DNA from: Aplectana chamaeleonis
Taxonomy: Eukaryota; Nematoda; Chromadorea; Rhabditida; Cosmocercidae
NCBI GenBank assembly: GCA_029168955.1
Contig: JAPDOI010000040.1
Coordinates: 1,352,501 to 1,416,500, forward strand
Length of the DNA stretch: 64,000 bases
Direction: 5' to 3'
Shown here: positions 20,056 to 35,016 of the stretch, piece by piece
Position numbering within the stretch: the stretch's first letter is position 1
Layout of the letters: each line of letters begins with the position of its first letter
Notes under the pieces: model-generated
What the model saw: only the letters and a program-made list of their open reading frames with translations
The model's database searches: none
Told to the model about the DNA's origin: nothing
Made by a program: the position numbers and the translations under genes

Positions 20056-23000
20056 AATCGCAGCCAACACTAAAATCAACCTCCACCCGGGGATTACCTC
20101 CCTTGCCTAACGGTGCAGCCGAAGGCTGCACCGTCCATCCAGGGTCTCTAAATGATTTAAACCACTTCGGAATTGCAGCCAACACTAAAATCAGCCTCCA
20201 CCCGGGGATTACCTCCTTGCCTGACGGTGAAGCCGAAGGCTGCACCGTCCATCCAGGGTTTCAAATGATTTAAACCACTTCGAATTGCAGCCAACACTAA
20301 AAACAGCCTCCACCCGGGATTACCTCCCTTGCCTGACGGTGCAGCCGAAGGCTGCACCGTCCATCCAGGGTCTCAAATGATTTAAACCAATCCGAATTGC
20401 AGCCAACACGAAAATCAGCCTCCACCTGGGATTACCTCCTTGCCTGACGGTGCAGGCGAAGGCTGCACCGTCCATTCAGGGTCTCAAATGATTTAAATCA
20501 CTCCGAATTGCAGCCAACACTAAAATCAGCCTCCACCCGGGGATTACCTCCCTTGCCTGACGGTGCAGCCGAAGGCTGCACCGTCCATTCAGGGTCTCAA
20601 ATGATTTAAATCACTCCGAATTGCAGCCAACACTAAAATCAGCCTCCACCCGGGGATTACCTCCCTTGCTTGACGGTGCAGCCGAAGGCTGCACCGTCCA
20701 TCCAGGGTCTAAAATGATTTAAACCACTTCGAATTGAAGACAACACTAAAATCAGCCTCCACCCGGGGATTACCTCCCTTGCCTGACGGTGCAGGCGAAG
20801 GCTGCACCGTCCATTCAGGGTCTCAAATGATTTAAATCACTCCGAATTGCAGCCAACACTAAAATCAGCCTCCACCCGGGGATTACCTCCCTTGCCTGAC
20901 GGTGCAGCCGAAGGCTGCACCGTCCATCCAGGGTCTCAAATGATTTAAACCAATCCGGAATTGCAGCCAACACTAAAATCAGCCTCCACCCGGGATTACC
21001 TCCCTTGCCTGACGGTGCAGCCGAAGGCTGCACCGTCCATCCAGGGTCTCAAATGATTTAAAACCACTTCGAATTGCAGCCAACACTAGAATCAGCCTCC
21101 ACCCGGGGATTACCTCCCTTGCCTGACGGTGCAGCCGCAGGCTGCACCGTCCATCCAGGGTCTCAAATGATTTAAACCACTCCGAATTGCAGCCAACACT
21201 AAAATCAGCCTCCACCCGGGGATAACCTCCCTTGCCTGACGGTGCAGCCGAAGGCTGCACCGTCCATCCAGGGTCTCAAATGATTTAAACCTCTCCGAAT
21301 TGCAGCCAACACTAAAATCAGCCTCCACCCAGGGATTACCTCCCTTGCCTGACGGTGCAGCCGAAGGCTGCACCGTCCATCCAGGGTCTCAAATGATTTA
21401 AACCATTCCGAATTGCAGCCAACACTAAAATCAGCCTCCACCCGGGGATTACCTCCCTTGCCTGACGGTACAGCCGAAGGCTGCACCGTCCATCCAGGGT
21501 CTCAAATGATTTAAACCACTCCGAATTGCAGCCAACACTAAAATCAGCCTCCACCCGGGGATAACCTCCTTGCCTGACGGTGCAGCCGAAGGCTGCACCG
21601 TCCATCCAGGGTCTCAAATGATTTAAACCACTTCGAATTGCAGCCAACACTAAAATCAGCCTCCACCCTGGGATTACCTCCTTGCCTGACGGTGCAGCCG
21701 AAGGCTGCACCGTCCATCCAGGGTCTCAAATGATTTAAACCAATCCGAATTGCAGCCAACACTAAAATCAGCCTCCACCCGGGATTACCTCTTGCCTGAC
21801 GGTGCAGCCGAAGGCTGCACCGTCCATCCAGGGTCTCAAATGATTTAAACCACTCCGAATTGCAGCCAACACTCAAAATCAGCCTCCACCCGGGATTACC
21901 TCCTTGCCTGACGGTGCAGCCGAAGGCTGCACCGTCCATCCAGGGTCTCAAATGATTTAAAACCACTCCGAATTGCAGCCAACACTAAAATCAGCCTCCA
22001 CCCGGGATTACCTCCCTTGCCTGACGGTGCAGCCGAAGGCTGCACCGTCCATCCAGGGTCTCAAATGATTTAAACCACTCCGAATTGCAGCCAACACTAA
22101 AATCAGCCTCCACCTGGGATTACCTCCCTTGCCTGACGGTGCAGCCGAAGGCTGCACCGTCCATCCAGGGTCTCAAATGATTTAAACCAATCCGAATTGC
22201 AGCCAACACTAAAATCAGCCTCCACCCGGGGATTACCTCCTTGCCTGACGGTGCAGCCGAAGGCTGCACCGTCCATCCAGGGTCTCAAATGATTTAAACC
22301 ACTCCGAATTGCAGCCAACACTAAAATCAGCCTCCACCCGGGGATTACCTCCTTGCCTGACGGTGCAGCCGAAGGCTGCACCGTCCATCCAGGGTCTCAA
22401 ATGATTTAAACCACTCCGAATTGCAGCCAACACTAAAATCAGCCTCCACCCGGGATTACCTCCCTTGCCTGACGGTGCAGCCGAAGGCTGCACCGTCCAT
22501 CCAGGGTCTCAAATGATTTAAACCACTCCGAATTGCAGCCAACACTAAAATCAGCCTCCACCTGGGATTACCTCCTTGCCTGACGGTGCAGCCGAAGGCT
22601 GCACCGTCCATCCAGGGTCTCAAATGATTTAAACCACTCCGAATTGCAGCCAACACTAAAATCAGCCTCCACCCGGGATTACCTCCCTTGCCTGAAGGTG
22701 CAGCCGAAGGCTGCACCGTCCATCCAGGGTCTCAAATGATTTAAACCACTCCGAATTGCAGCCAACACTAAAATCAGCCTCCACCCCGGGATTACCTCCC
22801 TTGCCTGACGGTGCAGCCGAAGGCTGCACCGTCCATCCAGGGTCTCAAATGATTTAAACCACTCCGAATTGCACCCACCACTAAAATCAGCCTCCACCCG
22901 GGGATTACCTCCTTTGCCTGACGGTGCAGCCGAAGGCTGCACCGTCCATCCAGGGTCTCAAAATGATTTAAACCACTCCGAATTGCAGCCAACACTAAAA

Positions 23001-24389
23001 TCAGCCTCCACCCGGGGATTACCTCCCTTGCCTGACGGTGCAGCCGAAGGCTGCACCGTCCATCCAGGGTCTCAAATGATTTAAACCACTCCGAATTGCA
23101 GCCAACACTAAAATCAGCCTCCACCCGGGCATTACCTCCCTTGCCTGACGGTGCAGCCGAAGGCTGCCCCGTCCATCCAGGGTCTCAAATGATTTAAACC
23201 ACTCCGAATTGCAGCCAACACTAAAATCAGCCTCCACCCGGGGATTACCTCCCTTGCCTGACGGTGCAGCCGAAGGCTGCACCGTCCATCCAGGGTCTCA
23301 AATGATTTAAACCACTCCGAATTGCAGCCAACACTAAAATCAGCCTCCACCCGGGGATTACCTCTCTTGCCTGACGGTGCAGCCGAAGGCTGCACCGTCT
23401 ATCTAGGGTCTCAAATGATTTAAACCACTCCGAATTGCAGCCAACACTGAAATCAGCCTCCACCCGGGGATTACCTCCCTTGCCTGACGGTGCAGCCGAA
23501 GGCTGCACCGTCCATCCAGGGTCTCAAATGATTTAAACCACCCCCAAATTGCAGCCAACACTAAAATCAGCCTCCACCCGGGGATTACCTTCCTTGCCTG
23601 ACTGTGCAGCCGAAGGCTGCACCGTCCATCCAGGGTCTCAAATGACTTAAACCACTCCGAATTGCAGCCAACACTAAAATCAGCCTCCACCCGGGGATTA
23701 CCTCCCTTGCCTGACGGTGCAGCCGAAGGCTGCACCGTCCATCCAGGGTCTCAAATGATTTAAACCACTCCGAATTGCAGCCAACACTAAAATCAGCCTC
23801 CATCCGGGGATTACCTCCCTTGCCTGACGGTGCAGCCGAAGGCTGCACCGTCCATCCAGGGTCTCAAATGATTTAAACCAATCCGAATTGCAGCCAACAC
23901 TAAAATCAGCCTCCACCCGGGGATTACCTCCTTGCCTGACGGTGCAGCCGAAGGCTGCACCGTCCATCCAGGGTCTCAAATGATTTAAACCACTCCGAAT
24001 TGCAGCCAACACTAAAATCAGCCTCCACCCGGGGATTACCTCCCTTGCCTGACGGTGCAGCCGAAGGCTGCACCGTCCATCCAGGGTCTCAAATGATTTA
24101 AACCACTCCGAATTGCAGCCAACACTAGAATCAGCCTCCACCCGGGGATTACCTCCCTTGCCTGACGGTGCAGCCGCAGGCTGCACCGTCCATCCAGGGT
24201 CTCAAATGATTTAAACCACTCCGAATTGCAGCCAACACTAAAATCAGCCTCCACCTGGGGATTACCTCCCTTGCCTGACGGTGCAGCCGAAGGCTGCACC
24301 GTCCGTCCAGGGTCTCAAATGATTTAAACCACTCCGAATTGCAGCCAACACTAAAATCAGCCTCCATCCGGGGATTACCTCCCTTGCCT

Positions 24390-24416
24390 GACGGGGCAGC
24401 CGACGTCTGCCCCGTC
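24390..24416 (+). repeat. Satellite C hairpin with T:A to G:C paired change
   Basis: This unit has GACGGGGCAG on the left and CTGCCCCGTC on the right. The left T6 has become G and the partner A has become C, so a 10-bp stem is kept, while the inner part has changed to CCGACGT. Each single change also occurs alone in other units (for example right-side C near 23167 and 24520; left-side G near 35246 and 38560). Confidence 0.7.
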
Positions 24417-27400
24417 CATCCAGGGTCTCAAATGATTTAAACCACTCCGCATTCCAGCCAACACTAAAATCAGCCTCCACCCGGGGATTACCTCCCTTGC
24501 CTGACGGTGCAGCCGAAGGCTGCCCCGTCCATCCAGGGTCTCAAATGATTTAAACCACTCCGAATTGCAGCCAACACTAAAATCAGCCTCCACCCGGGGA
24601 TTACCTCCCTTGCCTGACGGTGCAGCCGAAGGCTGCACCGTCCATCCAGGGTCTCAAATGATTTAAACCACCCGAATGGCAGCCAACACTAAAATCAGCC
24701 TCCACCCGGGGATTACCTCCCTTGCCTGACGGTGCAGCCGAAGGCTGCACCGTCCATCCAGGGTCTCAAATGATTTAAACCACTCTGAATTGCAGCCAAC
24801 ACTAAAATCAGCCTCCACCCGGGGATTACCTCCTTGCCTGACGGTGCAGCCGAAGGCTGCACCGTCCATCCAGGGTCTCAAATGATTTAAACCACTCCGA
24901 ATTGCAGCCAACACTAAAATCAGCCTCCACCCGGGGATTACCTCCTTGCCTGACGGTGCAGCCGAAGGCTGCACCGTCCATCCAGGGTCTCAAATGATTT
25001 AAACCACCTGAATTGCAGCCAACACTAAAAATCAGCCTCCACCCGGGATTACCTCCTTGCCTGACGGTGCAGCCGAAGGCTGCACCGTCCATCCAGGGTC
25101 TCAAATGATTTAAACCACTCCGAATTGCAGCCAACACTAAAATCAGCCTCCACCCGGGGATTACCTCCTTGCCTGACGGTGCAGCCGAAGGCTGCACCGT
25201 CCATCCAGGGTCTCAAATGATTTAAACCACTCCGAATTGCAGCCAACACTAAAATCAGCCTCCACCCGGGGATTACCTCCTTGCCTGACGGTGCAGCCGA
25301 AGGCTGCACCGTCCATCCAGGGTCTCAAATGATTTAAACCACTCCGAATTGCAGCCAACACTAAAATCAGCCTCCACCCGGGGATTACCTCCCTTGCCTG
25401 ACGGTGCAGCCGAAGGCTGCACCGTCCATCCAGGGTCTCAAATGATTTAAACCACTCCGAATTGCAGCCAACACTAAAATCAGCCTCCACCCGGGATTAC
25501 CTCCTTGCCTGACGGTGCAGCCGAAGGCTGCACCGTCCATCCAGGGTCTCAAATGATTTAAACCACCCGAATTGCAGCCAACACTAAAATCAGCCTCCAC
25601 CCGGGGATTACCTCCCTTGCCTGACGGTGCAGCCGAAGGCTGCACCGTCCATCCAGGGTCTCAAAATGATTTAAACCACTCCGAATTGCAGCCAACACTA
25701 AAATCAGCCTCCACCCGGGGATTACCTCCCTTGCCTGACGGTGCAGCCGAAGGCTGCACCGTCCATCCAGGGTCTCAAATGATTTAAACCACTCCGGAAT
25801 TGCAGCCAACACTAAAATCAGCCTCCACCCGGGGATTACCTCCTTGCCTGACGGTGCAGCCGAAGGCTGCACCGTCCGTCCAGGGTCTGAAATGATTTAA
25901 ACCACTCCGAATTGCACCCAACCCTAAAATCAGCCTCCACCCGGGGATTAACTCCCTTGCCTGACGGTGCAGCCGAAGGCTGCACGGTCCATCCAGGGTT
26001 TCAAATGATTTAAACCACTCCGGAATTGCAGCCAACACTAAAATCAGCCTCCACCCGGGGATTACCTCCCTTGCCTGACGGTGCAGCCGAAGGCTGCACC
26101 GTCCATCCAGGGTCTCAAATGATTTAAACCAATCCTGAATTGCAGCCAACACTAAAATCAGCCTCCACCCGGGGATTACCTCCCTTGCCTGACGGTGCAG
26201 CCGAAGGCTGCACCGTCCATCCAGGGTCTCAAATGATTTAAACCACTCCGAATTGCAGCCAACACTAAAATCAGCCTCCACCCGGGGATTACCTCCTTGC
26301 CTGACGGTGCAGCCGAAGGCTGCCCCGTCCATCCAGGGTTTCAAGTGATTTAAACCACTCCGAATTGCAGCCAACACTAAAATCAGCCTCCACCCTGGGA
26401 TTACCTCCCTTGCCTGACGGTGCAGCCGAAGGCTGCTCCGTCCATCCAGGGTCTCAAATGATTTAAACCACCTGAATTGCAGCCAACACTAAAATCAGCC
26501 TCCACCTGGGATTACCTCCCTTGCCTGACGGTGCAGCCGAAGGCTGCACCGTCCATCCAGGGTCTCAAATGATTTAAACCACTCCGAATTGCAGCCAACA
26601 CTAAAATCAGCCTCCACCCGGGGATTACCTCCTTGCCTGACGGTGCAGCCGAAGGCTGCACCGTCCATCCAGGGTCTCAAATGATTTAAACCACTCCGAA
26701 TTGCAGCCAACACTAAAATCAGCCTCCACCCGGGGATTACCTCCTTTGCCTGACGGTGCAGCCGAAGGCTGCACCGTCCATCCAGGGTCTCAAATGATTT
26801 AAACCACTCCGAATTGCAGCCAACACTAAAATCAGCCTCCACCCGGGGATTACCTCCCTTGCCTGACGGTGCAGCCGAAGGCTGCACCGTCCATCCAGGG
26901 TCTCAAATGATTTAAACCACCCGAATTGCAGCCAACACTAAAATCAGCCTCCACCCTGGGATTACCTCCTTGCCTGCCGGTCCAGCCGAAGCCTGCACCG
27001 CCCATCCAGGGTCTCAAATGATTTAAACCACTCCGAATTGCAGCCAACACTAAAATCAGCCTCCACCCGGGGATTACCTCTCTTGCCTGACGGTGCAGCC
27101 GAAGGCTGCACCGTCTATCCAGGGTCTCAAATGATTTAAACCACTCCGAATTGCAGCCAACACTGAAATCGGCCTCCACCCGGGGATTACCTCCCTTGCC
27201 TGACGGTGCAGCCGAAGGCTGCACCGTCCATCCAGGGTCTCAAATGATTTAAACCACTCCGAATTGCAGCCAACACTAAAATCAGCCTCCACCCGGGATT
27301 ACCTCCTTGCCTGACGGTGCAGCCGAAGGCTGCAACCGTCCATCCAGGGTCTCAAATGATTTAAACCACTCCGAATTGCAGCCAACACTAAAATCAGCCT

Positions 27401-30400
27401 CCACCCTGGGATTACCTCCTTGCCTGACGGTGCAGCCGAAGGCTGCACCGTCCATCCAGGGTCTCAAATGATTTAAACCACTCCGAATTGCAGCCAACAC
27501 TAAAATCAGCCTCCACCCGGGGATTACCTCCTTGCCTGACGGTGCAGCCGAAGGCTGCACCGTCCATCCAGGGTCTCAAATGATTTAAACCACTCCGAAT
27601 TGCAGCCAACACTAAAATCAGCCTCCACCCGGGGATTACCTCCTTGCCTGACGGTGCAGCCGAAGGCTGCACCGTCCATCCAGGGTCTCAAATGATTTAA
27701 ACCACTCCGGAATTGCAGCCAACACTAAAATCAGCCTCCACCTGGGATTACCTCTTGCCTGACGGTGCAGCCGAAGGCTGCACCGTCCATCCAGGGTCTC
27801 AAATGATTTAAACCACTCCGAATTGCAGCCAACACTAAAATCAGCCTCCACCCGGGATTACCTCCCTTGCCTGACGGTGCAGCCGAAGGCTGCACCGTCC
27901 ATCCAGGGTCTCAAATGATTTAAACCACTCCGAATTGCAGCCAACACTAAAATCAGCCTCCACCCGGGGATTACCTCCTTGCCTGACGGTGCAGCCGAAG
28001 GCTGCACCGTCCATCCAGGGTCTCAAATGATTTAAACCACTCCGAATTGCAGCCAACACTAAAATCAGCCTCCACCCGGGATTACCTCCTTGCCTGACGG
28101 TGCAGCCGAAGGCTGCACCGTCCATCCAGGGTCTCAAATGATTTAAACCACCTGAATTGCAGCCAACACTAAAATCAGCCTCCACCTGGGATTACCTCCT
28201 TGCCTGACGGTGCAGCCGAAGGCTGCACCGTCCATCCAGGGTCTCAAATGATTTAAACCACTCCGAATTGCAGCCAACACTAAAATCAGCCTCCACCTGG
28301 GATTACCTCCTTGCCTGACGGTGCAGCCGAAGGCTGCACCGTCCATCCAGGGTCTCAAATGATTTAAACCACTCCGAATTGCAGCCAACACTAAGATCAG
28401 CCTCCACCCGGGGATTACCTCCCTTGCCTGACGGTGCAGCCGAAGGCTGCACCGTCCATCCAGGGTCTCAAATGATTTAAACCACTCCGAATTGCAGCCA
28501 ACACTAAAATCAGCCTCCACCCGGGGATTACCTCCTGCCTGACGGTGCAGCCGAAGGCTGCACCGTCCATCCAGGGTCTCAAATGATTTAAACCACTCCG
28601 AATTGCAGCCAACACTAAAATCAGCCTCCACCCGGGATTACCTCCCTTGCCTGACGGTGCAGCCGAAGGCTGCACCGTCCATCCAGGGTCTCAAATGATT
28701 TAAACCACTCCGAATTGCAGCCAACACTAAAATCAGCCTCCACCCGGGGATTACCTCCTTGCCTGACGGTGCAGCCGAAGGCTGCACCGTCCATCCAGGG
28801 TCTCAAATGATTTAAACCACTCCGAATTGCAGCCAACACTAAAATCAGCCTCCTCCCGGGGAATACCTCCCTTGCCTAACGGTGCAGCCGAAGGCTGCAC
28901 CGTCCATTCAGGGTCTCAAATGATTTAAACCACTCCGAATTGCAGCCAACACTAAAATCAGCCTCCACCCGGGGATTACCTCCCTTGCCTGACGGTGCAG
29001 CCGAAGGCTGCACCGTCCATTCAGGGTCTCGAATGATTTAAACCACTCCGAATTGCAGCCAACACTAAAATCAGCCTCCACCCGGGGATTACCTCCTTGC
29101 CTGACGGTGCAGCCGAAGGCTGCACCGTCCATCCAGGGTCTCAAATGATTTAAAACCACTCCGAATTGCACCCAACACTAAAATCAGCCTCCACCCGGGG
29201 ATTACCTCCCTTGCCTGACGGTGCAGCCGAAGGCTGCACCGTCCATCCAGGGTCTCAAATGATTTAAACCACTCCGAATTGCAGCCAACACTAAAATCAG
29301 CCTCCACCTGGGGATTACCTCCCTTGCCTGACGGTGCAGCCGAAGGCTGCACCGTCCATCCAGGGTCTCAAATGATTTAAACCACTCCGAATTGCAGCCA
29401 ACACTAAAATCAGCCTCCACCCGGGATTACCTCCCTTGCCTGACGGTGCAGCCGAAGGCTGCACCGTCCATCCAGGGTCTCAAATGATTTAAACCACTCC
29501 GAATTGCAGCCAACACTAAAATCAGCCTCCACCCGGGGATTACCTCCTTGCCTGACGGTGCAGCCGAAGGCTGCACCGTCCATCCAGGGTCTCAAAATGA
29601 TTTAAACCACTCCGAATTGCAGCCAACACTAAAATCAGCCTCCACCCGGGGATTACCTCCTTGCCTGACGGTGCAGCCGAAGGCTGCACCGTCCATCCAG
29701 GGTCTCAAATGATTTAAACCACTCCGAATTGCAGCCAACACTAAAATCAGCCTCCACCCGGGATTACCTCCTTGCCTGACGGTGCAGCCGAAGGCTGCAC
29801 CGTCCATCCAGGGTCTCAAATGATTTAAACCACTCCGAATTGCAGCCAACACTAAAATCAGCCTCCACCCGGGATTACCTCCTTGCCTGACGGTGCAGCC
29901 GAAGGCTGCACCGTCCATCCAGGGTCTCAAATGATTTAAACCACTCCGAATTGCAGCCAACACTAAAATCAGCCTCCACCCGGGATTACCTCCTTGCCTG
30001 ACGGTGCAGCCGAAGGCTGCACCGTCCATCCAGGGTCTCAAATGATTTAAACCACCTGAATTGCAGCCAACACTAAAATCAGCCTCCACCCGGGGATTAC
30101 CTCCCTTGCCTGACGGTGCAGCCGAAGGCTGCACCGTCCATCCAGGGTCTCAAATGATTTAAACCACTCCGAATTGCAGCCAACACTAAAATCAGCCTCC
30201 ACCCGGGGATTACCTCCTTGCCTGACGGTGCAGCCGAAGGCTGCACCGTCCATCCAGGGTCTCAAATGATTTAAACCACTCCTGAATTGCAGCCAACACT
30301 AAAATCAGCCTCCACCCGGGGATTACCTCCTTGCCTGACGGTGCAGCCGAAGGCTGCACCGTCCATCCAGGGTCTCAAATGATTTAAACCACTCCGAATT

Positions 30401-31139
30401 GCAGCCAACACTAAAATCAGCCTCCACCCGGGGATTACCTCCTTGCCTGACGGTGCAGCCGAAGGCTGCACCGTCCATCCAGGGTCTCAAATGATTTAAA
30501 CCACCCGAATTGCAGCCAACACTAAAATCAGCCTCCACCCGGGGATTACTCTCCTTGCCTGACGGTGCAGCCGAAGGCTGCACCGTCCATCCAGGGTCTC
30601 AAATGATTTAAACCACTCCGAATTGCAGCCAACACTAAAATCAGCCTCCACCCGGGATTACCTCCTTGCCTGACGGTGCAGCCGAAGGCTGCACCGTCCA
30701 TCCAGGGTCTCAAATGATTTAAACCACTCCGAATTGCAGCCAACACTAAAATCAGCCTCCACCCGGGGATTACCTCTTGCTTGACGGTGCAGCCGAAGGC
30801 TGCACCGTCCATTCAGGGTCTCAAATGATTTAAATCACTCCGAATTGCAGCCAACACTAAAATCAGCCTCCACCCCGGGATTACCTCCCTTGCCTGGCGG
30901 CGCAGCCGAAGGCTGCACCGTCCATCCAGGGTCTCAAATGATTTAAACCACTCCGAATTGCAGCCAACACTAAAATCAGCCTCCACCTGGGATTACCTCC
31001 TTGTCTGACGGTGCAGCCGAAGGCTTCACCGTCCATCCAGGGTCTCAAATGATTTAAACCACTCCGAATTGCAGCCAACACTAAAATCAGCCTCCACCCG
31101 GGGATTACCTCCCTTGCCTGACGGTGCAGCCGAAGGCTG

Positions 31140-31900
31140 CACCGTCCATTCATGGTCTGAAATGGTTTAAATCACTCCGAATTGCAGCCAACACTAAAAT
31201 CAGCCTCCACCCGGGGATTACCTCCCTTGCCTGACGGTGCAGCCGAAGGCTGCACCGTCCATTCATGGTCTGAAATGGTTTAAATCACTCCGAATTGCAG
31301 CCAACACTAAAATCAGCCTCCACCCGGGGATTACCTCCCTTGTCTGACGGTGCAGCCGAAGGCTGCACCGTCCATTCATGGTCTGAAATGGTTTAAACCA
31401 CTCCGAATTGCAGCCAACACTAAAATCAGCCTCCACCCGGGGATTACCTCCTTGCCTGACGGTGCAGCCGAAGGCTGCACCGTCCATCCAGGGTCTCAAA
31501 TGATTTAAACCACTCCAAATTGCACCCAACATTAAAATCAGCCCCCACCCGAGGATTACCTCCCTTGCCTGACGGCGCAGCCGAAGGTTGCACCGTCCAT
31601 TCAGGGTTTCAAATAATTTAAACCACTCCAAATTGCAGCCAACACTAAAATCAGCCCCCATCTGAGGATTACCTCTCTTGCCTGACGGTGCAGCCGAAGG
31701 CTGCATCGTCCATTCAGGGTCTCAAATAATTTAAACCACTCCATATTGCAGCCAACAATAAAATCAGCCCCCACCCGAGGATTACCTCCCTTGCCTGACG
31801 GCGCAGCCGAAGGTTGCACCGTCCATTCAGGGTCTCAAATGATTTAAACCACTCCAAATTGCAGCCAACATTAAAATCAGCCCCCATCCGAGGATTACCT
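31140..31900 (+). repeat. Divergent sub-array inside satellite C
   Basis: Three consecutive units share TCCATTCATGGTCTGAAATG and TTTAAATCACTCC, followed by units with CCCCACCCGAGGATTACC, GGCGCAGCCGAAGGTTGCACC and AACATTAAAATC or CTCCAAATTGC. The GGCGCAGCC/GGTTGCACC form puts one C-A mismatch and one G-T wobble into the hairpin. The block looks like a locally amplified older subfamily embedded in the homogeneous array. Confidence 0.7.
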
Positions 31901-34479
31901 CCTTGCCTGACGGTGCAGCCGAAGGCTGCACCGTCCATCCAGGGTCTCAAATGATTTAAACCACTCCGAATTGCAGCCAACACTAAAATCAGCCTCCACC
32001 CGGGGATTACCTCCTTGCCTGACGGTGCAGCCGAAGGCTGCACCGTCCATCCAGGGTCTCAAATGATTTAAACCACTCCGAATTGCAGCCAACACTAAAA
32101 TCAGCCTCCACCCGGGGATTACCTCCTTGCCTGACGGTGCAGCCGAAGGCTGCACCGTCCATCCAGGGTCTCAAATGATTTAAACCACCTGAATTGCAGC
32201 CAACACTAAAATCGGCCTCCACCCGGGGATTACCTCCCTTGCCTGACGGTGCAGCCGAAGGCTGCACCGTCCATCCAGGGTCTCAAATGATTTAAACCAC
32301 TCCGAATTGCAGCCAACACTAAAATCAGCCTCCACCCGGGGATTACCTCCCTTGCCTGACGGTGCAGCCGAAGGCTGCACCGTCCATCCAGGGTCTCAAA
32401 TGATTTAAACCACCCCGACTTGCACCCAACACTAAAATCAGCCTCCACCCGGGGATACCCTCCCTTGCCTGACGGTGCAGCCGAAGGCTGCCCCGTCCAT
32501 CCAGGGTCTCAAATGATTTAAACCACTCCGAATTGCAGCCAACACTAAAATCAGCCTCCACCCGGGGATTACCTCCCTTGCCTGACGGTGCAGCCGAAGG
32601 CTGCACCGTCCATCCAGGGTCTCAAATGATTTAAACCACTCCGAATTGCAGCCAACACTAAAATCAGCCTCCACCCGGGGATTACCTCCTTGCCTGACGG
32701 TGCAGCCGAAGGCTGCACCGTCCATCCAGGGTCTCAAATGATTTAAACCACTCCGAATTGCAGCCAACACTAAAATCAGCCTCCACCCGGGATTACCTCC
32801 CTTGCCTGACGGTGCAGCCGAAGGCTGCACCGTCCATCCAGGGTCTCAAATGATTTAAACCACCTGAATTGCAGCCAACACTAAAATCAGCCTCCACCCT
32901 GGGATTACCTCCTTGCCTGACGGTGCAGCCGAAGGCTGCACCGTCCATCCAGGGTCTCAAATGATTTAAACCACTCCGAATTGCAGCCAACACTAAAATC
33001 AGCCTCCACCCTGGGATTACCTCCCTTGCCTGACGGTGCAGCCGAAGGCTGCACCGTCCATCCAGGGTCTCAAATGATTTAAACCACTCCGAATTGCAGC
33101 CAACACTAAAATCAGCCTCCACCCGGGGATTACCTCCTTGCCTGACGGTGCAGCCGAAGGCTGCACCGTCCATCCAGGGTCTCAAATGATTTAAACCACT
33201 CCGAATTGCAGCCAACACTAAAATCAGCCTCCACCCGGGGATTACCTCCTTGCCTGACGGTGCAGCCGAAGGCTGCACCGTCCATCCAGGGTCTCAAATG
33301 ATTTAAACCACCTGAATTGCAGCCAACACTAAAATCAGCCTCCACCCGGGATTACCTCCTTGCCTGACGGTGCAGCCGAAGGCTGCACCGTCCATCCAGG
33401 GTCTCAAATGATTTAAACCACTCCGAATTGCAGCCAACACTAAAATCAGCCTCCACCCGGGATTACCTCCTTGCCTGACGGTGCAGCCGAAGGCTGCACC
33501 GTCCATCCAGGGTCTCAAATGATTTAAACCACTCCGAATTGCAGCCAACACTAAAATCAGCCTCCACCCGGGGATTACCTCCTTGCCTGACGGTGCAGCC
33601 GAAGGCTGCACCGTCCATCCAGGGTCTCAAATGATTTAAACCACCTGAATTGCAGCCAACACTAAAATCAGCCTCCACCCGGGGATTACCTCCTTGCCTG
33701 ACGGTGCAGCCGAAGGCTGCACCGTCCATCCAGGGTCTCAAATGATTTAAACCACCCGAATTGCAGCCAACACTAAAATCAGCCTCCACCTGGGATTACC
33801 TCCTTGCCTGACGGTGCAGCCGAAGGCTGCACCGTCCATCCAGGGTCTCAAATGATTTAAACCACTCCGAATTGCAGCCAACACTAAAATCAGCCTCCAC
33901 CTGGGATTACCTCCTTGCCTGACGGTGCAGCCGAAGGCTGCACCGTCCATCCAGGGTCTCAAATGATTTAAACCACTCCGAATTGCAGCCAACACTAAAA
34001 TCAGCCTCCACCCGGGGATTACCTCCTTGCCTGACGGTGCAGCCGAAGGCTGCACCGTCCATCCAGGGTCTCAAATGATTTAAACCACTCCGAATTGCAG
34101 CCAACACTAAAATCAGCCTCCACCCGGGGATTACCTCCTTGCCTGACGGTGCAGCCGAAGGCTGCACCGTCCATCCAGGGTCTCAAATGATTTAAACCAC
34201 TCTGAATTGCAGCCAACACTAAAATCAGCCTCCACCCGGGATTACCTCCTTGCCTGACGGTGCAGCCGAAGGCTGCACCGTCCATCCAGGGTCTCAAATG
34301 ATTTAAACCTCTCCGAATTGCAGCCAACACTAAAATCAGCCTCCACCCGGGGATTACCTCCCTTGCCTGACGGTACAGCCGAAGGCTGCACCGTCCATCC
34401 AGGGTTTCAAATGATTTAAACCACTCCGAATTGCAGCCAACACTAGAATCAGCCTCCATCCGGGGATTACCTCCCTTGC

Positions 34480-34990
34480 CTGACGGTGCAGCCGAAGGCT
34501 GCACCGTCCATCCAGGGTCTCAAATGATTTAAACCATTCCGAATTGCAGCCAACACTAAAATCAGCCTCCACCCGGGGATTACCTCCCTTGCCTGACGGT
34601 ACAGCCGAAGGCTGCACCGTCCATCCAGGGTCTCAAATGATTTAAACCACTCCGAATTGCAGACAACACTAAAATCAGCCTCCACCCGGGGATTACCTCC
34701 CTTGCCTGACGGTACAGCCGAAGGCTGCACCGTCCATCCAGGGTCTCAAATGATTTAAACCATTCCGAATTGCAGCCAACACTAGAATCAGCCTCCACCC
34801 GGGGATTACCTCCCTTGCCTGACGGTACAGCCGAAGGCTGCACCGTCCATCCAGGGTCTCAAATGATTTAAACCATTCCGAATTGCAGCCAACACTAAAA
34901 TCAGCCTCCACCCGGGGATTACCTCCCTTGCCTGACGGTGCAGTCGAAGGCTGCACCGTCCATCCAGGGTCTCAAATGATTTAAACCATT
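34480..34990 (+). repeat. GGTACAG subfamily patch in satellite C
   Basis: Several units share AAACCATTCCG together with GACGGTACAGCC, which places an A-C mismatch in the stem. The same combination also occurs near 21409-21470, about 13 kb away, implying sequence exchange across the array. Confidence 0.6.
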
Positions 34991-35005
34991 CCGAATTGGA
35001 GCCAA

Positions 35006-35016
35006 CACTCCTTGCC
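35006..35016 (+). repeat. Internally deleted satellite C unit
   Basis: GCCAACACT is joined directly to CCTTGCCTGACGG, removing about 35 bases from AAAATCAG to TTACCT. Similar deletion joints are seen at about 36418 (ATTTAAA joined to TTACCTCCC), 54626-54637 and 55535 (CACCCG joined to TGCAGACGAAGG). Confidence 0.65.
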
